Positions 18,015 to 25,971 of a stretch of DNA of 64,000 nucleotides are shown here, piece by piece. The stretch is from positions 124,001-188,000 of the forward strand of contig CANKGV010000001.1 in the NCBI GenBank assembly GCA_947481575.1, written 5' to 3'. The notes beneath the pieces were generated by a model that worked only from the letters and a program-made list of their open reading frames with translations, searched no databases and had not been told where the DNA came from. Each line of letters begins with the position of its first letter. Positions within the stretch are counted from its first letter, which is position 1. Position numbers and translations under genes: made by a program. Source of the stretch: Alphaproteobacteria bacterium. GTDB taxonomy: Bacteria; Pseudomonadota; Alphaproteobacteria; UBA2966; CAIVPW01.

Positions 18015-18645
18015 CTCCGGCGGCCAGGACGATTACGTCGGCCGCTGGGCGCGCGATGGCGCCGTCCTTAGCCAGCGCCGCCAGGGTCCGATAGACCACC
18101 TCGTGGGTGAGGCCGAGGTCCGCGGCCAGATCCATCACCGTACCCGCGAGGCGCACGGTGCGGCCGTCGGGACCGGCGGCGAGGGCCAAATGGTGCAGCA
18201 GGCGCTCGCGCGCCGAGCGGATGTTGCGCTCTTCCAGCCGCGTGCGCAGGGCGTGCAGTTGCTGCGACAGCACCGCCATGAAGCGCGCTGCCAAATCCGG
18301 GTCGCGGCGCAAGGCGGCGACCAGATCGCGTTTGGAATACACCCGGACGCGAGAGTCGACCGCGGCCACCGCATCACATTGATATGCGCCGGCGAACAAC
18401 GCAGCCTCCGCAAGGAACTCGCCCGCCTGGGCCGTGTGGAGCACGACCGAACGATCACTGCCCGCGGAGCGGATCAGCCGGACCCGTCCTTCCGCAACGC
18501 CGAAGATCGCGGCCGCGTGCTCGCCCTGGCGGAACAATGTTTCGCCGGCTCCGAGCCGGCGTTCGGGGGCGCGCTCGCGGATCGCATCCGGCAGCCAGTC
18601 GAGCGAGCGCGGCCTGAGCCCATGGTGATCTGCATCGTGCGCCAA
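18007..18645 (-). CDS. Crp/Fnr-family regulator of the metal/redox island
   Basis: 212 residues. The sensory beta-roll (LGAGETLFRQGEHAAAIFGV, GEFLAEAALFAGAYQCDAVA) has one cysteine and no FNR-type N-terminal cysteine cluster. The dimerisation helix is RFMAVLSQQLHALRTRLEE and the C-terminal winged helix is MDLAADLGLTHEVVYRTLAALAKDG. It lies between the oxidase operon (same strand, 74 bp downstream) and the divergent P-type ATPase, with FNR-like boxes on both sides. Inference: it is the local activator of both and possibly of itself. The ligand is unknown. Confidence 0.88.
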   Translation of the reverse strand: MAHDADHHGLRPRSLDWLPDAIRERAPERRLGAGETLFRQGEHAAAIFGVAEGRVRLIRSAGSDRSVVLHTAQAGEFLAEAALFAGAYQCDAVAAVDSRVRVYSKRDLVAALRRDPDLAARFMAVLSQQLHALRTRLEERNIRSARERLLHHLALAAGPDGRTVRLAGTVMDLAADLGLTHEVVYRTLAALAKDGAIARPAADVIVLAAGAV

Positions 18646-18691
18646 TGGTCACCCCCGATCCCACGAATGCCGATAGTGCGGTGGCAACGCA

Positions 18692-18705
18692 TTGATACCG
18701 ATCAA
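18692..18705. promoter_or_regulatory. Consensus FNR-like box TTGAT-N4-ATCAA in the divergent Crp/Fnr-ATPase promoter
   Basis: TTGATACCGATCAA is a perfect match to the symmetric FNR/FixK/DNR consensus. It is 46 bp from the Crp/Fnr start codon on one side and 62 bp from the preferred ATPase start (18768) on the other, so a site at -41.5 is possible for either. Core -10 elements are weak by eye. Confidence 0.72.
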
Positions 18706-18767
18706 CGCCCACCCGCACCGTTCACGCGAGCATGAACCTGCGCCGCCAAACCTGGAAACCAAACATC

Positions 18768-21125
18768 ATGAATCGCGCCGACGAGCGGTCGCCCACCCCG
18801 TCTGCCGCCACGGCCGGCCTCACCAGTGCGGTCGCGGCCGCACGGCTGCTGCAGGTTGGCCGCAACGAAATCGAGCCGCCCCGCGCTAACCGGATCCGCG
18901 CATTGCTGGGCAAGTTCTGGGGCGTCGTTCCCGGGATGCTTGAGCTTGCGGTGATCTTGAATGTCGTCCTGGGGCGGCAGTTCGAGGCTGCCATGATCGC
19001 CGCTCTCCTTGTCTTCAACGCGGTCCTGGGCTTCGTGCAGGAGAACCGGGCGCAGCGCGCACTTGCCTTGTTGCGCGCGCGGCTGGTGGTGAACGCGCGA
19101 GTGCTGCGGGATGCGGCGTGGCAGCAGATTCCTGCCGCCGCGCTGGTCCCGGACGACGTGGTGCGGATTCGCCTGGGCGACATCGTTCCCGCCGACGTCG
19201 TGATTGCCGACGGCCACGTGATGGTCGATCAGTCCACGCTGACCGGTGAGTCGCTCGCGGTCGAGCGGCAGGCCGGGGAGGCGCTGTATTCCGGCGCCTT
19301 GGTGACCCGCGGTGAGGCAACCGGAGTGGTCACCGCCACCGGCATGCGCACGTTCTTCGGCAAGACCGCCGATCTGGTGCGCTTGGCCGAAGCGCCGCGC
19401 CGGTTCGAGCGGACCATCGTGAAGATTGCGAATTGGCTGGGCGGATTGGTCATCCTGCTGGCCGCCGCGGTGCTCGCCGCAACGTTGGCGCGCGGCGCGG
19501 ACGTGATCACGATGCTGCCGTTTGGGCTGATGCTGTTGGTCGCCTCAGTGCCGGTGGCGCTGCCGATTATGTTCACGCTGTCGGCGCTGTTGGGTGCGCG
19601 CGCACTGGCCGGTGACGGAGTCCTGATCACGCGTTTGTCGGCGATCGAGGACGCGGCCACGATGGACGTGATCTGCCTCGACAAGACCGGCACCATTACC
19701 GCAAACCGCTTGGCCGTGGGCGAGATTGTTGCGTTTGGCGCAGCGACGCAAAGCGACGTGCTGCGATGGGCCGCCGTGGCGTCTGACGAAGCGACCCAGG
19801 ACCCGATCGACCTTGCGGTGCTGGATAGTGCCCGCGAACGCGGTCTGCTGGCCGATGCCCCAGCGCGCCTGTCGTTCACGCCGTTCGATCCGGCAGCCAA
19901 ACGAACCGAAGCGACGATCGACCGCGGCGGCGGGGCGAGCCGCATCATGAAAGGCGCGCCCGCAGTGCTCGCCGCGCTGGCGGCAACGCCGTGGAGCGAA
20001 CTTGTGCCGGAGGTTGCGCGGATGGCGGCCGACGGAGGACGTGTTCTGGCCGTCGCGACGGAACGCGACGGCGCCCTGCACGTGGACGGGCTGATTGCCC
20101 TGAGCGATCCGCCCCGGGCCGATTCCGCGGCCCTGATTGCCAACCTGCGGGCCCATGGGGTTCGCGTGGTGCTAGTCACCGACGACGGCGAAGCGACGGC
20201 ACGGGCGGTGGCGCAGGCGGTCGGCATCACCGGCGCGGTGGCGCCCGCAGGCACATTGGCGATGGATGGCGCCGACGTAGGCAGCTTCGACGTATTCGCC
20301 GGGGTCTTCCCGGAAGACAAGTTCCGCCTGATCCAAGTGCTGCAACGCGCCGGCCATACGGTCGGCATGACCGGCGATGGGGTCAACGATGCACCCGCAT
20401 TGCGTCAGGCCGAGGTGGGCATTGCCGTTGCCTCGGCGACGGACGTGGCAAAGGCGGCGGCCAGCGTGATTCTGACCCGGCCCGGCTTGGGCGAAATCAT
20501 CGCCGCCATCGACGGCAGCCGGCGGGTGTATCAGCGGATGCAAACATTCGCGCTGACGATGATTACCCGCAAGTTGGCGGTGCCAACGCTGCTCGCCGCC
20601 GGCGTGGTCGCTTTTGGTCAGTTCCTGCTGACCCCATTGCTGATGGTGGTGTTCATGTTCTTGACCGACGCGGCGACCATGGCGCTGTCGGCGGACCGGA
20701 CGATTCCGTCGCGGCTGCCGGATCGGTGGGCCGTGCGTCAGCTCATTGCCGCCGGGATTGGCCAGGCGGCGCTGCTGCTGGCGTTCAGCGGTGCGGTGTA
20801 CTGGACCGCGGCCCATGGGCTGCGGCTGGGCGTAGCGGAAACGCAGACGGTGATGTTCGTTTGGTTGGTATACGCGGGGACCCAGGCGGTCTTGTACGTG
20901 ACGCGCGTGCCCGGATTCTTTTGGGCGAAGCCCTACCCGGCGGCGCCCCTACTCGTCGCGACCACTGCCGAGACCGTCATTGTTGCCACGCTCGCCACGC
21001 GGGGGTGGTTGATGGCCCCCGTGGCGCCAAGCTTGGTCGGCGCGGTGCTGTTGGCGGCAGGGGGGTTCATGCTGTCGGCCAACCTGTTGCGGGCCGCCGC
21101 AACGCGCTGGGCGCGCCGGCCTTAG
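18768..21125 (+). CDS. P3A-type (plasma-membrane H+-ATPase-like) P-type ATPase
   Basis: 785 residues from ATG 18768; an ATG 12 codons earlier is possible, but the FNR-like box placement favours the later one. The order is actuator TGES (LTGESLAVE), P3A-specific membrane motif SVPVALPIMFTLSALLGARALA, phosphorylation loop CLDKTGT (Asp305), nucleotide-binding KGAP, hinge TGDGVNDAPALRQAEVGIA and C-terminal helices. There is no CPx metal motif and no N-terminal heavy-metal domain. P3A enzymes export protons. Its stop interlocks with that of a convergent lipoprotein gene. Confidence 0.9.
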   Translation: MNRADERSPTPSAATAGLTSAVAAARLLQVGRNEIEPPRANRIRALLGKFWGVVPGMLELAVILNVVLGRQFEAAMIAALLVFNAVLGFVQENRAQRALALLRARLVVNARVLRDAAWQQIPAAALVPDDVVRIRLGDIVPADVVIADGHVMVDQSTLTGESLAVERQAGEALYSGALVTRGEATGVVTATGMRTFFGKTADLVRLAEAPRRFERTIVKIANWLGGLVILLAAAVLAATLARGADVITMLPFGLMLLVASVPVALPIMFTLSALLGARALAGDGVLITRLSAIEDAATMDVICLDKTGTITANRLAVGEIVAFGAATQSDVLRWAAVASDEATQDPIDLAVLDSARERGLLADAPARLSFTPFDPAAKRTEATIDRGGGASRIMKGAPAVLAALAATPWSELVPEVARMAADGGRVLAVATERDGALHVDGLIALSDPPRADSAALIANLRAHGVRVVLVTDDGEATARAVAQAVGITGAVAPAGTLAMDGADVGSFDVFAGVFPEDKFRLIQVLQRAGHTVGMTGDGVNDAPALRQAEVGIAVASATDVAKAAASVILTRPGLGEIIAAIDGSRRVYQRMQTFALTMITRKLAVPTLLAAGVVAFGQFLLTPLLMVVFMFLTDAATMALSADRTIPSRLPDRWAVRQLIAAGIGQAALLLAFSGAVYWTAAHGLRLGVAETQTVMFVWLVYAGTQAVLYVTRVPGFFWAKPYPAAPLLVATTAETVIVATLATRGWLMAPVAPSLVGAVLLAAGGFMLSANLLRAAATRWARRP

Positions 21126-21424
21126 GCCATCGGGCCGTCGCGGCGCCACGGGCGGCGGCGCCAGAACGGGCAACTGCCGGCCCACGACGACGCGCCCAGC
21201 ACGAAGCCGAGGTCGTACCAGCCGCCGGAGTTTGGGTAGGCGTAGATGCGGTAATCGGTGAACAGCTCGGCGATCAACGCGGGCGGCGCGATCCAGCCAT
21301 GCAACAGGCCCCAAAAGAAGCCCGGCAGGTCGGCGCCGGGAACATCGGGCTGGGTGGCGCAGGCGGTGAGCGCGAGCGCGGCGAACGTTAGTAGGACAAC
21401 CTTCGCCGCCGCTCTGCGCATCAT
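21122..21424 (-). CDS. Small predicted lipoprotein of unknown function
   Basis: 100 residues. A lipoprotein signal is present with lipobox LTAC (Cys ~21). The mature part contains GFFWGLLHGWIAPPALIAELF and the motif YPNSGGWYDLGFVLG, and looks like a compact membrane-associated domain; the C-terminus is Arg/Trp-rich. I do not recognise a named family. It begins 7 bp after the infC stop on the same strand, so it may be read through from infC, and its TAA interlocks with the TAG of the ATPase. Confidence 0.7.
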   Translation of the reverse strand: MMRRAAAKVVLLTFAALALTACATQPDVPGADLPGFFWGLLHGWIAPPALIAELFTDYRIYAYPNSGGWYDLGFVLGASSWAGSCPFWRRRPWRRDGPMA

Positions 21425-21430
21425 CCGTCC

Positions 21431-21970
21431 CTATTTGGGCGACATGACCATGGTCATCTGACGGCCTTCCATGATCGGGTTCTGTTCGACCTTGGCCAGC
21501 AGGGCGAGGTCGCCTTGGACCCGGAACAGGACCTTCATGCCGAGCTCTTGGTGGGCGAGCTCGCGGCCACGGAACCGCAGCGTCACCTTCACCTTGTCGC
21601 CTTCTTCGAGGAAGCCCTTCATGGCGCGCATCTTGACGTCGTAGTCGTGCACGTCGATGCCGGGGCGCATCTTGATCTCTTTGATCTCGATGACCTTTTG
21701 CTTCTTACGCGCGACCGCGGTCTTCTTCTGCTCCTCGTACTTGAACTTGCCGTAGTCGAGGATCTTGCAGACCGGCGGATCGGAATTCGGGGAAATTTCG
21801 ACCAAGTCCAGGCCAACGTCGCGGGCCATGTTCATGGCCTCGTTGATCGTCTTTACGCCTACGTTCTCGCCGGTGTGGTCGATGAGTCGCACGGTGGCGA
21901 CATTGATCATGTCATTGATCCGCGGCCCTTTACGGGTGGGCGGCGTCTGACTGGGACGTCTGACTACTAT
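21431..21970 (-). CDS. infC: Translation initiation factor IF-3, probably started at ATA
   Basis: The conserved IF-3 body is obvious ([53 protein letters not shown]). The first ATG (21910) would cut off the N-terminal motif KGPRIND, which is encoded in frame upstream. Extending to ATA at 21970, seven bases after a GGAG, gives 179 residues, the normal IF-3 length. Non-AUG starts such as AUU are known for infC and allow autoregulation by initiation-codon discrimination. thrS lies 100 bp upstream on the same strand. Confidence 0.9.
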   Translation of the reverse strand: MVVRRPSQTPPTRKGPRINDMINVATVRLIDHTGENVGVKTINEAMNMARDVGLDLVEISPNSDPPVCKILDYGKFKYEEQKKTAVARKKQKVIEIKEIKMRPGIDVHDYDVKMRAMKGFLEEGDKVKVTLRFRGRELAHQELGMKVLFRVQGDLALLAKVEQNPIMEGRQMTMVMSPK

Positions 21971-22070
21971 GTAGCGGCTCCTTTGCTGGCGGGGCGCACT
22001 CCCGCACTCAACTCAATTAGAAAGTTGCGCCGGGACCCGGGCTTTTCAAGATACAGGCGTTGCGCCCGCA

Positions 22071-23996
22071 CTATTGCCCCGGAACCCTCGCTTCCGCGGC
22101 GAGTCTAGCCACCGCCTCGCTCAGCGCAAGGACTTCCTGGCCGTCCGAGCCTAAGCGGCGGATAGACACGGTTTCTTGTTCGGCTTCGCGTTTGCCGATG
22201 GCGAGCAACACCGGGACTTTCGCCAGCGAGTGCTCGCGCACCTTGTAGTTGATCTTTTCGTTGGCCAAATCGAGGGTTACCCGCAGGCCGGCCGCACGCA
22301 GGCGCGCCGACACCTGGTTGGCGTAGGCGTCGCCGTCTTGCGTGATGGTGGCGATGGCGACCTGGACCGGCGCCAGCCACAGCGGGAACTTGCCCGCGTA
22401 GTGCTCGATCAGGATGCCGGTGAAGCGCTCGAGCGACCCCAGGATGGCGCGGTGCAGCATCACGGGGCGCTGGCGCGTGCCGTCTTCCGCCGTGTACTGG
22501 GCGCCCAACCGCTCGGGCAGCACGAAGTCCACCTGCAGGGTGCCGCACTGCCAATCGCGGCCGATGGTATCGCGCAGCACGAATTCGAGCTTCGGCCCGT
22601 AGAACGCGCCTTCGCCGGGGTTGAGCGTGACTTCCAGGCCGGCGGCTTGGGCCGCATTGCGCAACGCGGCTTCGGCGCGGTCCCACGTTTCATCGGAACC
22701 GGCGCGCACCTTGGGCCGGTCGGAGAACTTCACGCGGACATCCCTGAACCCGAAGTCTTTGTAGACATCAAGCAACAGGTCGCAGAACGATTTCGTTTCC
22801 GGCGTGATCTGCGCTTCGGTGCAGAAGATGTGGGCGTCGTCTTGCGTGAACCCGCGTACGCGCATCAGGCCATGCAGCGCTCCGCTCGGTTCGTAGCGGT
22901 GGCACGCGCCGAACTCGGCCATGCGGTAGGGCAGATCGCGGTAGCTTTTGATGCCCTGCTTGTAGATCTGGATGTGGCCCGGGCAGTTCATCGGCTTGAG
23001 CGCGAAGGTGCGCTCTTCCGATTCGGTCGTGTACATGTGGTGACCGAACTTTTCCCAGTGGCCCGACTGCTCCCACAACGTGCGGTCCATCAGCGTGGGG
23101 GTGCGGACTTCCTGGTAATCGGCCTTGCGCAGGCGGGCGCGGATGTAGTCTTCCAGCGCGCGGTACAGCGTCCAGCCATTGGGGTGCCAGAACGCCATGC
23201 CGGCCGCTTCTTCTTGGAAGTGGAACAGGTCCATTTCCTTGGCGATGCGGCGGTGGTCGCGCTTTTCGGCTTCCTCGATGCGCGTGAGGTAGGCGTTCAG
23301 TTCCTTCTCGTCGCGCCACGCGGTGCCGTAGATGCGCTGCAGCATCTCGTTCTTCGAATCGCCACGCCAATAGGCGCCGGCGAGCTTCAACAGCTTGAAG
23401 CCGCCGCCAAGTTTGCCCGACGACGGCAGATGGGGCCCGCGGCACAGGTCGACGAAATCGCCGTGGCGGTAGAGCGTGACGTCTTCGTGGGACGGGATGC
23501 TGGCGATGATCTCGGCTTTGTACTTCTCGCCCATGTCGTGGAAGTACTGCACCGCCTTGTCGCGCTGCCACACTTCGCGCGTGACCGGCACATCGCGCTG
23601 CACGATCTCCTTCATGCGCGCTTCGATCTTGACCAAGTCATCCGGCTGGAACGGCGTGGCGCGGCTGAAGTCGTAGAAGAACCCGTCTTCGATGTTGGGG
23701 CCGATGGTGATCTGGGTTTCCGGGTACAGCTCCTTCACCGCCGCCGCCATCACGTGGGCGGCATCGTGGCGCAGCAGGTCGTAGACCGTCGCGTCGTCGT
23801 CCTTGCGGGTGACGATAGCGACCTTGGCATCCTGCTCAATGGGCCGGGTGAGATCCCACACTGCCCCGTCGACCTTGGCGGCGATCGCAGCCTTGGCGAG
23901 GCCGGGGCCGATATCGGCCGCCAGCGCAGCGCCCGTTACCGGGCCGGGGAATTTGCGGACGCTACCGTCCGGCAGTGTGATGGCAACCACAGGCAT
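22071..23996 (-). CDS. thrS: Threonyl-tRNA synthetase
   Basis: 641 residues from ATG 23996 (a GTG three codons earlier is possible). It has an N-terminal TGS domain ([14 protein letters not shown]), an editing domain with HxxxH ([10 protein letters not shown], ~residue 80), and class II motifs: motif 2 [31 protein letters not shown] in shortened view and motif 3 [13 protein letters not shown]. The anticodon-binding domain is [10 protein letters not shown] to the end. Zinc ligands are Cys in PMNCPGH and downstream His. It precedes infC, the usual order. Confidence 0.97.
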   Translation of the reverse strand: MPVVAITLPDGSVRKFPGPVTGAALAADIGPGLAKAAIAAKVDGAVWDLTRPIEQDAKVAIVTRKDDDATVYDLLRHDAAHVMAAAVKELYPETQITIGPNIEDGFFYDFSRATPFQPDDLVKIEARMKEIVQRDVPVTREVWQRDKAVQYFHDMGEKYKAEIIASIPSHEDVTLYRHGDFVDLCRGPHLPSSGKLGGGFKLLKLAGAYWRGDSKNEMLQRIYGTAWRDEKELNAYLTRIEEAEKRDHRRIAKEMDLFHFQEEAAGMAFWHPNGWTLYRALEDYIRARLRKADYQEVRTPTLMDRTLWEQSGHWEKFGHHMYTTESEERTFALKPMNCPGHIQIYKQGIKSYRDLPYRMAEFGACHRYEPSGALHGLMRVRGFTQDDAHIFCTEAQITPETKSFCDLLLDVYKDFGFRDVRVKFSDRPKVRAGSDETWDRAEAALRNAAQAAGLEVTLNPGEGAFYGPKLEFVLRDTIGRDWQCGTLQVDFVLPERLGAQYTAEDGTRQRPVMLHRAILGSLERFTGILIEHYAGKFPLWLAPVQVAIATITQDGDAYANQVSARLRAAGLRVTLDLANEKINYKVREHSLAKVPVLLAIGKREAEQETVSIRRLGSDGQEVLALSEAVARLAAEARVPGQ

Positions 23997-24110
23997 ACCT
24001 TCCACCAGAGAAGCGCGGAACGTACGGCGATTCCATAGGCTGTCAAGCGAACGGGCGTGCGGAAGGTGGGGCTGTGGCCACTCTGACGCGTTGCGATCTA
24101 CATTGCGGGT

Positions 24111-24323
24111 ATGACGAGGCCCCGCAAGTTCGCCGCGCTAGCGTCGGCCCGCAAACAAATGGTGTTGCGGATCGCCGCCCAAAACCCTGACCTGCCGCTC
24201 GATTTGGTCGAGGGCATTGTTGAGGCACGCGCAGAGTTCAAGGCCGGTTCGGGCAAGCCCTACGATTGGACGCCCCTTGCTGGCCATCCCCCACTAGGTG
24301 GGAGCGGGGACAAGTCCCGCTAG
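24111..24323 (+). CDS. Small hypothetical protein, possibly leaderless
   Basis: 70 residues: an N-terminal basic stretch ([15 protein letters not shown]), then an acidic amphipathic region ([18 protein letters not shown]). There is no ribosome-binding site, but TACATT lies 6 bp before the ATG, as a -10 would for a leaderless mRNA. No family is recognised. Its TAG interlocks with the stop of the convergent DUF2461 gene, the same arrangement as at four other real convergent junctions here, which argues modestly that it is real. Confidence 0.45.
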   Translation: MTRPRKFAALASARKQMVLRIAAQNPDLPLDLVEGIVEARAEFKAGSGKPYDWTPLAGHPPLGGSGDKSR

Positions 24324-25024
24324 GCCGTGGTCACGTACTTCAACAGCCACGAGCCAATCGGCCACTGCGCCTTGTAGTGGGCAGCGCACCAATCGACGAA
24401 CTTGGGCCCGCGCAGCTCGGCGGGCAGCGTCACTTCGAGCATGGCGGTCAAGCCATCGTGGAGCAGCAACGCCGCGCGCGGGTGATCCGCGTCGAACCCG
24501 CGCGGGACCTTTTTGCGGCGGTCGCCGCCCAGTTGGTAGCCGGCCTTTTGCACCTTGGCGATGGCGGCGGCGAGCGCCTTGCCCTTGACCGGATCGGTCA
24601 CCGCGGCGCGGTAGGCGGCGAGCTGCGGCGGCTCGAAGTCGTACATGCCGACGCCCAGCATCACGCGGTCGGCGCGGAGGCGGAACCAGAACACCGGATG
24701 GGTCCAGCCCTTGTGTTCGCCGTGCCAGAACATCAGGTCGAGGTGGTCTTTGTACGGCGACTTGTCCTTGGCGAAACGGGTATCGCGGTAGATGCGGCCG
24801 ATGGAGCCGTTGACGCGCGGATCGAAGCGGACGGATGCCGAGATGCGCTGCAGCTTGGGCCCGAGCGCGGCCACAAACGATTGGGCTGGGGCGAGATAGA
24901 ACGCATCGGCGTCGGCGCGGTGGGCGGCGAACCAGGCGCGGTCGTTGTGCTTGGTGAGGCCGGCCAGGAACTTGGTGGTGCCCGCGGGGAAGCCGGCGAA
25001 CGGCGGAAATTCGGGGACGGTCAT
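24320..25024 (-). CDS. DUF2461 (TIGR02453) family protein
   Basis: 234 residues with the family pattern: FLAGLTKHNDRAWFAAHR near the start, RIYRDTRFAKDKSPYKDHLDL in the middle (RD-R-F--DK-PYK), and GVGMYDFEPPQLAAYR. The biochemical role of this family is unknown. It overlaps the upstream GT9 gene by 4 bp (ATGA) and is therefore probably translationally coupled to two glycosyltransferases. Confidence 0.88.
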   Translation of the reverse strand: MTVPEFPPFAGFPAGTTKFLAGLTKHNDRAWFAAHRADADAFYLAPAQSFVAALGPKLQRISASVRFDPRVNGSIGRIYRDTRFAKDKSPYKDHLDLMFWHGEHKGWTHPVFWFRLRADRVMLGVGMYDFEPPQLAAYRAAVTDPVKGKALAAAIAKVQKAGYQLGGDRRKKVPRGFDADHPRAALLLHDGLTAMLEVTLPAELRGPKFVDWCAAHYKAQWPIGSWLLKYVTTA

Positions 25025-25971
25025 CCGAATACCTTGAGGTCCTGACCCTTCAGCGCAACTTCCGCCACCTCATCGACGCTGAGATCGGCGAGTTTGGGTT
25101 TGCGCAGGATGCGCACTTCGGGACCGCGCGGGGCGCACAACGCCGGATCGGATTCGTGGCTGAACAACACCACGGCGCGGCACCCCACGGTGGCGGCGAC
25201 GTGCATGGGGCCGGAATCGTTGCCCACCGCCAATTCCGCGCCGCGGGCGATTTCGACCAATTCGGCGAGGCTGGTTTGCCCGGCGAGATCCTGGCCACCG
25301 GCTGCCACGGCGCCGTGGGTGACGGCGCGGTCTTCGGCACCGCCGACGGCGACGGGGGTGAGCCCGCGCGCGGCCAAGCGGCTGGCGAGTTCGGCGTATT
25401 TGGCGGCGGGCCAGCGCTTGGCCGGACGGTGGGCGGAGCCGCCGGGGACCAAGAGCGCGTAGCGCTTGGGCAGGCCCAGGCCGCTGATATCGGTGCGCGA
25501 CCACGAGAGGTCGGGGTGCGGGGTGTGGTCGATGCCGGCGGCGCGGAGCTGATCGGCCTGACGGTCGATGGTGTGCATGCGGGTGCGGTTGGGATTGGTG
25601 TGCCGGTGCGAGGCACCGGGGGCGATGCCGCTCCATTCCGGTTTGGGCCGCGCGAAGAAGCGGAAGTACAGGCTGCTGCGATCGGAGGTTTGCAGATCGT
25701 AGACGCGGGCGAAGCCGCCGCCGCGCAGACGGTGGATTAGATCGAGCCACGCGCCGACCTGGAACGGGCCCGGGCGGGTGTCGGTCCACACTTCATCGAA
25801 CAGGCTGCTAAGCCGGGCGAAATCGGCGAACGGCGGCGTGGTGAGGAGCGTGACCGAATCCGCCAAGTGGTGCGCGCGGATCGCGGTGAACGGGCCGGTG
25901 GCCAGCACGAAATCGCCCAGGGCGCCGTGCTTGATGACCAGAATGCGGCGGCGGCCGATGGGTGTTGGCAT
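25021..25971 (-). CDS. Family 9 (heptosyltransferase-type) glycosyltransferase
   Basis: 316 residues. The N-terminus RRILVIKHGALGDFVLATG is the GT9 acceptor-side motif with the catalytic-region Asp. The C-terminal half has VPGGSAHRPAKRWP, then VGNDSGPMHVAATVGC (the donor-binding S/D-GxxH) and VLFSHESDP. Family members transfer heptose or related sugars from ADP-sugars to LPS core. The ATG overlaps the last base of the upstream GT4 gene, and the stop overlaps DUF2461, so all three form one operon. Confidence 0.88.
   Translation of the reverse strand: MPTPIGRRRILVIKHGALGDFVLATGPFTAIRAHHLADSVTLLTTPPFADFARLSSLFDEVWTDTRPGPFQVGAWLDLIHRLRGGGFARVYDLQTSDRSSLYFRFFARPKPEWSGIAPGASHRHTNPNRTRMHTIDRQADQLRAAGIDHTPHPDLSWSRTDISGLGLPKRYALLVPGGSAHRPAKRWPAAKYAELASRLAARGLTPVAVGGAEDRAVTHGAVAAGGQDLAGQTSLAELVEIARGAELAVGNDSGPMHVAATVGCRAVVLFSHESDPALCAPRGPEVRILRKPKLADLSVDEVAEVALKGQDLKVFG

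Noticed and set aside
18768-21125. Copper-exporting P1B ATPase
   Set aside because: There is no CPC/CPx motif in the sixth membrane helix region and no metal-binding domain; SVPVALP is P3A-specific.
14640-21990. Insertion sequences or att sites at the island borders
   Set aside because: No transposase, integrase, tRNA end or matching direct repeats were found beside infC or rpmI.
22176-24038. A ~620-codon open frame antisense to thrS
   Set aside because: Sequence is low-complexity shadow of thrS with no start site or domain; thrS itself is unambiguous.
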